Source of the DNA: Paraburkholderia sp.
Lineage (GTDB): Bacteria; Pseudomonadota; Gammaproteobacteria; Burkholderiales; Burkholderiaceae
Assembly (NCBI GenBank): GCA_031286755.1
Contig: JAITTX010000053.1
Location: 1-38,271, forward strand
Direction: 5' to 3'
DNA length: 38,271 bases
Made by a program: the position numbers and the translations under genes. This document shows, in pieces, positions 31,924 through 38,271 of the stretch; position 1 is the stretch's first letter, and each line of letters opens with the position of its first letter. Under the pieces are notes generated by a model. That model saw nothing but the letters and a program-made list of their open reading frames with translations. It had not been told where the DNA came from and searched no databases.

Positions 31924-32577
31924 ATGAACCCTATTCTGCTGATCAACCCCAATACGTCGCAGGCGACCACGCAGATGATGCTGGAGATCGCGCGCGCGAG
32001 CCTTGGCGAACGCGTGCCCGTGCGTGGCGCGACGATGGAAAACGGCGTGCCGATGATCGTCGAGGAGCCGGACCTGCGCGCGGCAGACGGGGCGGTGGGC
32101 GCACTCGACGTGGGCGATGCCAGCGGCGTGATCGTGGCGGCCTTTGGCGATCCCGGCATCGAGGCGCTACGGCGCAGGCTGGCGGTGCCGGTGGTGGGCA
32201 TCGGCGAGGCGGCCATGCATGAGGCGGCGCGGCACGGCCGCTTTGGGATCGCCACGACCACGCCGGCGCTGGCGGCCTCGATCGAAGCGAAAGTCCGGCA
32301 GCTCGGGCTGGCCGCCGCCTTCACCGGCGCGCGCTTCACGCCGGGCGACCCCGCGCGGCTGGGCACAGACCCGCAGGCACTGGAGGCGGCGCTGGCCGCC
32401 GCCGTCCAGGCCTGTATCGAAGACGATGGCGCGCAGGCCGTGGTGATCGGCGGCGGGCCGCTCGGGCGCGCGGCGCAGGCGCTCAGCCAACGATTCGCCA
32501 TTCCGGTGATCGGCCCCGTGCCCGCGGCGTGCCGTGCCATCATGCGCGCGCTCGAAGGGCACCCCGCAGGACATTGA
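31924..32577 (+). CDS. Asp/Glu/hydantoin racemase superfamily protein without the catalytic cysteines
   Basis: A 217-aa protein with the fold of hydantoin/allantoin racemases: it opens MNPILLINPNTSQATT and has VPVVGIGEAAMHEA and the FGIATTTPALAASIEAKV region. In active racemases, one Cys lies in CFGDPG and the other in LGCAGM. Here the matching stretches are AAFGDPG (A73) and IGGGPLG (G177), so both catalytic Cys are gone. C164 and C207 lie elsewhere. It therefore probably does not racemise by the two-base Cys mechanism; it may be an isomerase, lyase or binding protein. The ribosome site GGAGTGAC is directly before the ATG. It is 13 bases after the MFS gene and 73 before the hydratase gene. 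Confidence 0.82.
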   Translation: MNPILLINPNTSQATTQMMLEIARASLGERVPVRGATMENGVPMIVEEPDLRAADGAVGALDVGDASGVIVAAFGDPGIEALRRRLAVPVVGIGEAAMHEAARHGRFGIATTTPALAASIEAKVRQLGLAAAFTGARFTPGDPARLGTDPQALEAALAAAVQACIEDDGAQAVVIGGGPLGRAAQALSQRFAIPVIGPVPAACRAIMRALEGHPAGH

Positions 32578-32604
32578 GCGGCCGATTGCCTGCCGCTCTC
32601 CCGA

Positions 32605-32631
32605 TCAACGAACTCAACGAATTCAACGCGA
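32605..32631 (+). repeat. Three 9-bp tandem units in the racemase-hydratase gap
   Basis: TCAACGAAC, TCAACGAAT and TCAACGCGA follow one another. They lie 27 bases after the racemase-like gene's stop codon. The repeat is short and may be chance. Confidence 0.5.
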
Positions 32632-32650
32632 ACCTAGCGAATTTCCAGGC

Positions 32651-33415
32651 ATGAATACAGACCAGATCGATCTCGTTGCACAAACGCTCATCCGCGCGCG
32701 GCGCAGCCAGCAGTGCGCCGACGCGCAACCCTTCGCCGACGCGCTGACGACTCACGACGAAGCCTATGCCGTGCAGGCGGCGGTGGCCGAAGCCTTTGGC
32801 TGGCGGATGTCCGGCTCCGCATACTGGAAATCCGGCGGCCCATCGCGACAGGCGCGGCTGACGCACGCGCAACTGCCCGCCGAGGGTGTCTGGTCTAGCC
32901 CGGCGCAGGCCGGGAACCGGCACTTCGCCTGGCGTGGCATCGAGGCCGAGATTGCCCTGCGCCTCTCCCGCGCGGTGGACGCCGCCGAAGCGGCCGCGCT
33001 CGATCACGACAGCGCGGCCGCGCTGGTGGACGCGATGGCGGTCTCTATCGAAGTGGTGGATTCGCGCTGGCAGCAGTACATCGACACGCCTGCGCTGCTC
33101 AAGCTCGCCGACCTGCAGGCCCACGGCGCGCTCGTGCTTGGCGAGTGGCGTGAGTACGAGGCGCGGGACTGGTCCGCGCAACGCTGCCACGTTCGCATTG
33201 GCGAGCAAAGCTTCGAGCAGCGCGGCACCCACGCGCTGGGCGATCCGGCGTTTGGCCTCGTGGCCTGGCTCAAGCACGCCACGCGCGAAGGCGCGCGCGT
33301 GGAAGCGGGCACCGTGGTCACCACCGGCACCTGGGTCGGCATTCTGCCCGCCTCGGCCGGCGACCTGGTGACGGCGGAATTCGACGGCATCGGCCACGCA
33401 TCGATTCAGTTCTGA
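32651..33415 (+). CDS. 2-keto-4-pentenoate hydratase / fumarylacetoacetate hydrolase-like enzyme
   Basis: A 254-aa cytoplasmic member of the MhpD/FAH superfamily. The metal-binding carboxylates are visible: E98 and E100 in GIEAEIAL, and E134 in SIEVVDSRW. The closing strand is FDGIGHASIQF, standard for the family. MhpD-type enzymes hydrate a 2-oxopent-4-enoate or decarboxylate an oxalocrotonate. In this cluster the acid may come from the amidase or racemase-like step. The ATG at 32651 has only a weak ribosome site (AGGC directly before it); the frame is open upstream, but sequence similarity starts here. It ends the catabolic cluster. Confidence 0.85.
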   Translation: MNTDQIDLVAQTLIRARRSQQCADAQPFADALTTHDEAYAVQAAVAEAFGWRMSGSAYWKSGGPSRQARLTHAQLPAEGVWSSPAQAGNRHFAWRGIEAEIALRLSRAVDAAEAAALDHDSAAALVDAMAVSIEVVDSRWQQYIDTPALLKLADLQAHGALVLGEWREYEARDWSAQRCHVRIGEQSFEQRGTHALGDPAFGLVAWLKHATREGARVEAGTVVTTGTWVGILPASAGDLVTAEFDGIGHASIQF

Positions 33416-33507
33416 GCACGGCGATTCGCAGCCGCTTTCCCTCATGTCGCGCCTGGCGCTGCGCCTTCGTCCGGCGCCCGGTCTTTCCGTTCACTTCCCC
33501 CATCCGC

Positions 33508-33759
33508 CGAACTAACGGCTTTGGCATTGGCGCGAGCTGTCTCGCGGCTTCGAAGGCGGCGGGCGGTTATGGCTTCGAATGCAAGGGCGCGGCGCGCCAG
33601 GACGTGGCGCTCGACCTGCTGTTCTATCCGACCGGGCAACTCACGGTCAAGGTGGAGTATCGGCACGACTGGTCGACGCAGGATACCTTCCTGCGCAGCG
33701 ACGGCTCGTATGGCAAATCCAACGATCTCCTTGGCACGCAGTTGATTTACTCGTTCTGA
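33508..33759 (+). pseudogene. Remnant of an outer-membrane beta-barrel protein (C-terminal end, DUF3138-like)
   Basis: Only the tail of a gene remains. The frame ending TGA at 33757 reads RTNGFGIGAS at its start, then a YGFECKGAARQDVALDLLFY stretch, VKVEYRHDWS, LRSDGSYGKSNDLLGTQLIYSF. Alternating hydrophobic residues and a C-terminal Phe are the marks of an outer-membrane barrel end that the BAM complex recognises. The sequence resembles Burkholderiales DUF3138 proteins, which I judge from memory. No start codon, signal peptide or earlier strands precede it; upstream is unrelated sequence and the hydratase gene in another frame. Its likely terminator follows at 33822. It probably marks a deletion or insertion junction. 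Confidence 0.6.
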
Positions 33760-33821
33760 TTCGCAGGGCCGCTGCTTGCCGCTCGATTGTGGCGGGCAGT
33801 GGCCTGGTTGATCTTCTTTCT

Positions 33822-33846
33822 TGCCGGGAATCGCGCCCGGCATTTT
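33822..33846 (+). terminator. Terminator-like hairpin after the outer-membrane protein remnant
   Basis: TGCCGGG and CCCGGCA form a 7-bp stem with a 7-base loop, followed by TTTT. It is 62 bases after the remnant's stop codon and is likely the original terminator of that gene. Confidence 0.6.
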
Positions 33847-33967
33847 GCATTTCTGCTTTGCCGGAGCGCCACGATTTGACGAGTGTCGAACCAGCGAGAA
33901 ACACGATGCGCAATAGATCGAGAGCGCCGCAATTCGGATGAGTCTGATGTTTATTTATCCTGTTTAG

Positions 33968-33979
33968 GGTAAATTTACC
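33968..33979. promoter_or_regulatory. Palindrome GGTAAATTTACC upstream of the protease gene
   Basis: A perfect 12-bp palindrome in an AT-rich leader, 86 bases before the protease start. It could be an operator, though the binding protein is unknown. TTGAAA follows it at 33980-33985. Confidence 0.4.
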
Positions 33980-34065
33980 TTGAAATGGCAATGGCATCGC
34001 CCGCAGCCAGCCTCGTCCTGATACGAGGTCAACGCAAGAAGCCAGGCTGAAAACAAGGAGAACAT

Positions 34066-36129
34066 ATGCAACTCACGACGACGCGCATGACCGGGTTGCG
34101 CCGGGCGCTGACCGCTCTGCCGCTCACTGTTGCGGCGTGTGGCGGTGGTAGTGACGCTGGTTCAGGTCTCGCCGAAAACAACAATGAACGTGCGACTGCT
34201 GTTTCAAAGGCAGCCGTCGCAGCAGCGGCAAGCGCGGCTGCCACAGAAAATGTCTCGCCGGAAATCGCGATGAAGGTCCATGCGCAGGGGATGCAAGACG
34301 ACGCAATGATTGACCGTTTCATCATCAAATACAAAAACGGCAGCACGGAACGAAAAAACACCGATGCCGTACGTCAAAAATTGACGGGCCTTGCCACGGC
34401 ATTTCCTGCAAAGGCGCGCCATCTTCGTCGCATGGGAACCGGCTCCGACGTCGTGACGAGTGACCGAAAACTGAATGCGCGCGAGGCCAAAGCGTTTATG
34501 CGGGCGATCGCGTCAGACCCGGATGTGGAGTACATCGAACCTGACGTCGAGATGTCCGTGCAAATGGTCCCGAACGATCCGTATTACGGCACGCAATGGT
34601 ATCTCCGCTCCAATGAGGTTGCCGGAGTGACTCAGCCGGGAATTCGGCCGGAGAGCGCATGGGATATTGCAAAGGGCGATGGGCAAGTGATTGCGATTGT
34701 TGACACTGGCGTCACGAGTCACAGCGACTTCAATGCCAAACTTTTGCCCGGTCTGACGATTGGGGGCAACGATCCCGCTACCTATGGGATGAACAAGGGT
34801 TACCCAGACCTTAAGTGCGTATATTGGCATGGCACGCACGTCGCCGGAATAGCAGCCGCGGAGTCCAACAATGGTATTGGCATTGCCGGGGTCGCGCCGG
34901 CCGCGAAGATGGTTTCTATTGCGGCACTCAGTTCGTGTGGCACCGGTGCTACGTCCAGCGTTGCCGACGGGATAATTTGGGCCGCGGGCGGTACCGTGCC
35001 CAACGCGCCGCCCAATTCAAATCCGGCAACCGTGATTAATTTGAGCCTGGCAAAAAGCAACCCCTGTCTGGACACCTTGCAGGAGGCGATAGATTTTGCA
35101 ACGAGCAAGGGCGCTGTAGTGGTGGCGGCTGCCGGAAATGCGAGCGCGGACGCCGCAAAGTATCAGCCAGGCAATTGCCAGAACGTAATTACCGTGGGTG
35201 GGACCAATGCGGTGGGCGGTAGTTACGTTAGCTCCAATTTTGGTCCGGTTGTCGATATCTCGGCCCCTGGGTCCGATATCTGGTCAACCTACAATAACGG
35301 AAAAGACCTGCCGGGCGGCGAGAGCTACAGCTATATGTCGGGTACCTCTATGGCCACGCCAATGGTTGCAGGTGCGATAGCCCTCGCGCGGTCCGTCGCT
35401 CCCAGACCGTTGACTACCGCGGAATTTCGGAGCCTTCTGCAACAAAATGCTCAACCATTTCCGGTCAAGCCAGGTCGCGAACTCGGGCCAGGCATTCTGG
35501 ATGTAACCAGGACGGTTCTTGCAGCAAAATCAGGCGCCATTCCGCTGGCCGCGGATTTTAAATGCGTGCAGGACAATTTCATGTTCATGGGGGTGCACTG
35601 CGATGATCTGTCGACAGCCAGAGGCGGCGCCCCTATCGTATCGCGAGTCTGGAATACGGGTGGAGCCGACAGATTTCCTGCTGAGTGGAGTACAAACAAT
35701 ACCGCATTGGGTATGTTCTATCCAGATGGTGGATTTTATACCGTCAAACTCACCGTGACCGATTCGAATGGGGTTAAAAGCACATTCGCTCGTCCAGTTT
35801 GGGTAGTCCCGCCCCCAACCCAATCCTTGACACCCGGTGTGCCAGCTATTTTCTCGGGAAAATGGTTTGACCGGATTTACTACAAAACTAAAATTCCGGC
35901 CGGTGTAAAGTCTTTAACGGTAAAGGTAAAATTCGGCAATTCTAAAGAGAGCGGCTTTGTCTACGTGAATAACAGGCCTTCCGATTATATCCCGGCTTGT
36001 GAGACAAGAGGCAGTGGCCCTGATTTTTTGACTTGCACCGTTGATAGCCCCAAAGAGGGCGACTGGTACACAATCGTCAATATTAATTCAAATACTGCCG
36101 TGGCGAACGTGGTTCTGACCTATGATTGA
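34066..36129 (+). CDS. Subtilisin-like S8 serine protease, probable lipoprotein
   Basis: A 687-aa secreted protease. The N-terminus has a basic start and a hydrophobic core ending VAAC at residue 25, fitting a lipobox, followed by GGGSDAGSG, a flexible linker. The propeptide-like region (about 75-165) includes RFIIKYKNGS and ends DPDVEYIEPDVEM, an I9-type inhibitor. The catalytic domain has D213 (VDTGV), H255 (HGTHVAG), oxyanion N358 (AAAGN) and S428 (GTSMATPM), all intact. After about residue 480 there is a PKD-like region (VKLTVTDSNGV) and then a PPC-type C-terminal domain (KSLTVKVKFG). AAGGAG 7 bases upstream supports the ATG. It resembles B. pseudomallei MprA-type proteases. Its GC content and codon use are clearly lower than those of its neighbours, suggesting transfer. 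Confidence 0.92.
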   Translation: MQLTTTRMTGLRRALTALPLTVAACGGGSDAGSGLAENNNERATAVSKAAVAAAASAAATENVSPEIAMKVHAQGMQDDAMIDRFIIKYKNGSTERKNTDAVRQKLTGLATAFPAKARHLRRMGTGSDVVTSDRKLNAREAKAFMRAIASDPDVEYIEPDVEMSVQMVPNDPYYGTQWYLRSNEVAGVTQPGIRPESAWDIAKGDGQVIAIVDTGVTSHSDFNAKLLPGLTIGGNDPATYGMNKGYPDLKCVYWHGTHVAGIAAAESNNGIGIAGVAPAAKMVSIAALSSCGTGATSSVADGIIWAAGGTVPNAPPNSNPATVINLSLAKSNPCLDTLQEAIDFATSKGAVVVAAAGNASADAAKYQPGNCQNVITVGGTNAVGGSYVSSNFGPVVDISAPGSDIWSTYNNGKDLPGGESYSYMSGTSMATPMVAGAIALARSVAPRPLTTAEFRSLLQQNAQPFPVKPGRELGPGILDVTRTVLAAKSGAIPLAADFKCVQDNFMFMGVHCDDLSTARGGAPIVSRVWNTGGADRFPAEWSTNNTALGMFYPDGGFYTVKLTVTDSNGVKSTFARPVWVVPPPTQSLTPGVPAIFSGKWFDRIYYKTKIPAGVKSLTVKVKFGNSKESGFVYVNNRPSDYIPACETRGSGPDFLTCTVDSPKEGDWYTIVNINSNTAVANVVLTYD

Positions 36130-36238
36130 TGGCGAGCGGGTCGCCTGATTGGATGTGCTATTGCACTCCAGTGTATTGAGATTAAATTAAAGACTTCAGA
36201 ATTGTTCTGGGAAAATTTACATTCAGGCATCCAAAGTC

Positions 36239-37822
36239 ATGCGGCTATTCTCAGATCAAGAAATCGGGTTGCGGTCTTTGAATTTCACAGGCAGAAGGCA
36301 GAATATTTTCTCCGAAACATGCACTTCAAGCTTCAGTAACCCGACATGCAGAGCAAAGCTGTTTCATGAGCTTGGAAACTGGTTTTTTGAAAGGAGAAAA
36401 TTTCCGCAGTCTGAGCACGCATATCGCAGTTCGCTAAAAAATAGACCAGACTGGTCCGAGACATGGAATCGTCTGGGCGTCACAGTGCAGCACCAAAATC
36501 GCGGACCTGAAGCCGAGCATATCTTTCGGCATGTTATTGCGTCGGCGCCGGAATTCGTAGCGGCGCGCAACAATCTCGCCATGGTTCTGTTTAACCTGGC
36601 GCGAGTAGACGAAGCTGAGAGGATGTGTCTTGAGCTTCTTTGCTCGAATCCCGACTACGTGCTTGCTCACAATAGTCTCGGGTTGATTTTTCTGGGCACT
36701 GGCAGGTTGGCAGACGCTGAAGCTGCGTTTCGTCGCGCACTCGATCGTGATCCCATCGCACCGGAAATACACAACAATCTCGGGAATGCGTTGACGCAAC
36801 AAGGGCGCAACGGCGAGGCGGTTGATGCGTACCGTCAAGCCCTTTCCGTGCGGCCTGATTTCGCAATAGCGCGCATGAACCTTGCAACGGAGCTGATTCG
36901 AAACGGCGATTTCGAGCAAGGCTGGAAGCTCTACGAAGCGCGCTTCGACGTATCCGCTGGTGGACCGCCGGTGCCGTATCCAAGATGGAACGGCGAACCT
37001 CTGGCCGGTAAATCGCTTCTCGTTTGGCCTGAGCAGGGTTACGGGGACATTCTTCAATTCTGCCGATACTTGCCGTTATTAAAAGCGAATGGAGTCGGGA
37101 GAGTGAGTTTTGCCAGCCCTCCGCAATTGCATAGACTGCTTGATAATATGCAGGGCGTGGACGCAGTCTATTCGCTAAACGGAAAGGACAAAATCCTGCC
37201 GCACGACTACTGGTGTTTCATCATGAGTCTGCCATTGCTATCCGGCACAACTGTTGAAACGATCCCTGCGTCGGTGCCATACATTCGGGCGCCCAACGAG
37301 CTCGTGCGAAGGTGGGCGGCCAGACTGCCTGCCGAACGCTTTAAAGTTGGCATAGCGTGGGCGGGTAACCCGCGCCAGCATATTCCATCGTGGCGTGCCA
37401 TCGACCAGCGGCGTTCAATGCCGCTTCGGTCTCTCCTGCCTTTGCTTCGCATGTCGGGAGTGACGTTCGTGAGCTTGCAGGCCGGCGAGCGCGCACAGGC
37501 TCAAATCGATAATCTCCCCCCGGAACTACGCCCTTTGGACCTGATGCAGGACGTTGAGGACTTTGCCGATACGGCTGCAATCATCGAATGTCTGGATCTG
37601 GTGATTTGCGTGGATACGTCGATAGCTCATCTGGCCGGAGCACTTGGCAAGCCGGTCTGGATTTTGTCGCGATATGACGGCTGCTGGCGATGGTTCCTCG
37701 ATCGAGACGATTCGCCATGGTATCCGCGCATGCGCCTCTTTAGACAAAGGCATCACGGTGACTGGGACGAGGTAATCAACCGGGTAACGGCAGCGCTAAT
37801 CGATCAAATAACAAAGCAGTGA
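36239..37822 (+). CDS. TPR-repeat glycosyltransferase-like protein
   Basis: A 527-aa protein. Residues from about 38 to 245 form five or six TPR units, for example HELGNWFFERRKFPQSEHAY, NNLAMVLFNLARVDEAERM and NNLGNALTQQGRNGEAVDAY. The C-terminal half is a GT-B-type glycosyltransferase domain: LLVWPEQGYGDILQFCRYLP, FKVGIAWAGNP and VDTSIAHLAGALGKPVWIL, ending DSPWYPRMRLFRQ. It is the bacterial TPR-glycosyltransferase group related to GT41/GT9; its acceptor, a protein or surface glycan, is unknown. The ribosome site is weak and the exact start uncertain, but the first TPR begins soon after. Its base composition is lower in GC, as in the protease gene 109 bases upstream. They may have arrived together. 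Confidence 0.85.
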   Translation: MRLFSDQEIGLRSLNFTGRRQNIFSETCTSSFSNPTCRAKLFHELGNWFFERRKFPQSEHAYRSSLKNRPDWSETWNRLGVTVQHQNRGPEAEHIFRHVIASAPEFVAARNNLAMVLFNLARVDEAERMCLELLCSNPDYVLAHNSLGLIFLGTGRLADAEAAFRRALDRDPIAPEIHNNLGNALTQQGRNGEAVDAYRQALSVRPDFAIARMNLATELIRNGDFEQGWKLYEARFDVSAGGPPVPYPRWNGEPLAGKSLLVWPEQGYGDILQFCRYLPLLKANGVGRVSFASPPQLHRLLDNMQGVDAVYSLNGKDKILPHDYWCFIMSLPLLSGTTVETIPASVPYIRAPNELVRRWAARLPAERFKVGIAWAGNPRQHIPSWRAIDQRRSMPLRSLLPLLRMSGVTFVSLQAGERAQAQIDNLPPELRPLDLMQDVEDFADTAAIIECLDLVICVDTSIAHLAGALGKPVWILSRYDGCWRWFLDRDDSPWYPRMRLFRQRHHGDWDEVINRVTAALIDQITKQ

Positions 37823-38245
37823 GAGCTGCGAATTGCCCGCAGACTGATGTGCGCCTGGCGATTCTTCCGGCTCAGCACCGGCACACGCTCGCGCGTCGCA
37901 TGCGTTCCGTCACCCCAGGGCGAGGAAGCGCGCGAAAGGCGGGGCGCGAAAGAAGCGGTTCCCCCTTTGCAGCCAGCGGCCACACCTCCTGCTTCCTTCA
38001 CCCTCACTCCGTCTTGAGCTTCGCCCAGAGACGGTTTCGCCGATGCGCCATCCGGCGAACCGCAACTGGATTGAGCCGGCGCCGCCTGAACGTCATGCGA
38101 AATCGCCCCGGCCAGGCGTGCGACGCCGGGCCCCCGGGTTGAGCCACAATAGCGCTGGTTCCAGCCCGCGCAAATCATTGCAAAAAGCGCTTGACCTGGA
38201 GAGCACTCGAAGTCCCACCAGCACGCATGTCGTTGCGGGAACCAC
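37823..38245. other. 423-base stretch with no gene I can assign
   Basis: GC content rises again here. Open frames exist on both strands (107 codons from 37819, plus; a longer one on the minus strand), but neither has a ribosome site, a recognisable family or a sensible hydrophobic pattern. The end (38193-38214) holds a MerR-type dyad. The frame 37819-38142 may be part of a repeated genomic sequence; this is only an impression. Confidence 0.5.
38193..38214 (+). promoter_or_regulatory. MerR-type operator dyad
   Basis: GACCTGGAG-AGCA-CTCGAAGTC is an interrupted dyad (7 of 9 arm matches), preceded by and overlapping a TTGACC -35 (38191-38196). This is the layout of MerR-controlled promoters, where the dyad sits in a long spacer. 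A -10 at 19 bases is poor, so the promoter is not certain. Confidence 0.5.
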
Positions 38246-38271
38246 ATGAAGATTGGCGATCTTGCACGCAT
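38246..38271 (+). CDS. MerR-family regulator, N-terminal start only (partial)
   Basis: The window ends after eight codons, reading Met-Lys-Ile-Gly-Asp-Leu-Ala-Arg, which is the standard beginning of the MerR winged HTH (MKIGELAR is common). A GGGA ribosome site is 6 bases upstream of the ATG, and a MerR-type dyad lies 31 bases further up. Such a dyad near its own gene suggests autoregulation. The effector cannot be known from eight residues. The remainder is outside the window. Confidence 0.55.

Larger units (their letters stand above)
33416..34065. other. 650-base stretch without an intact gene
   Basis: It holds the outer-membrane protein remnant (33508-33759), a terminator-like hairpin (33822-33846), and then an AT-rich leader with a 12-bp palindrome before the protease gene. 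The first 90 bases are unassigned. Confidence 0.7.

Noticed and set aside
30780..32543. A 587-codon frame opposite the second MFS and racemase-like genes
   Set aside because: Shadow of two real genes; no motif or ribosome site.
31924..32577. Annotating the racemase-like gene as a functional hydantoin or aspartate racemase
   Set aside because: Both positions of the catalytic cysteines are Ala and Gly, so the standard mechanism cannot operate.
37819..38142. A 107-codon plus-strand frame after the glycosyltransferase gene
   Set aside because: GTG start with no ribosome site, odd composition and overlap with the previous gene's end; I could not assign a family and did not count it as a gene.

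Overview
The window is high-GC DNA with strong codon bias from what looks like a Burkholderiales chromosome, most likely Paraburkholderia, Burkholderia or Caballeronia. The evidence is protein-level: squalene-hopene cyclase, AcnB, ACS- and MHS-type MFS carriers, many LysR/GntR/AraC regulators, and the C-terminal end of what looks like a DUF3138-type outer-membrane protein. I saw no rRNA, tRNA, CRISPR array, intact insertion sequence or replication origin.

Layout. (1) 1-6668: a sugar-uptake operon on the minus strand (ABC ATPase, GH42 beta-galactosidase, sugar-binding protein, MalF-type permease cut by the window edge). A LacI-family repressor is divergent from it, and a perfect 16-bp palindrome lies between them. 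(2) 6726-9711: a TetR regulator divergent from squalene-hopene cyclase; their shared promoter is an imperfect mirror image that includes both start codons. (3) 9718-13284: an MHS transporter and an iron-type alcohol dehydrogenase, divergent from a LysR regulator, resembling phosphonate-associated genes. (4) 13526-16212: acnB with a strong promoter, an upstream palindrome and a double terminator. (5) 16232-20876: chromate transporter, an unknown membrane protein, a sensorless AraC coupled to a VOC protein, a histidine phosphatase and a small secreted protein. (6) 20903-24929: an M81 (MlrC-like) metallopeptidase with its MFS carrier and a divergent LysR.

(7) 25072-33415 is a catabolic cluster: GntR, class-V aminotransferase, ACS transporter, amidase, second MFS transporter, a member of the Asp/Glu racemase superfamily that lacks both catalytic cysteines, and a 2-keto-4-pentenoate hydratase-like enzyme. 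Two copies of a 17-bp operator flank the GntR/aminotransferase intergenic region. Its substrate is unknown to me; amide or ureide catabolism is a reasonable guess.

(8) 33508-37822: a 5'-truncated outer-membrane protein remnant, then a visibly more AT-rich segment with a subtilisin-like lipoprotein protease and a TPR glycosyltransferase. This looks acquired. The window closes on the first codons of a probable MerR regulator.

A recurring oddity is short direct tandem repeats (11-13 bp units) that start at, or overlap, stop codons: at 19551-19642, 24908-25024 and 28719-28762, with a weak two-copy case at 30347-30368. A separate 15-bp array lies just before the AraC gene. I regard these arrays, the mirror-image tetR/shc promoter and the cysteine-less racemase in its unassigned cluster as the observations most worth following.
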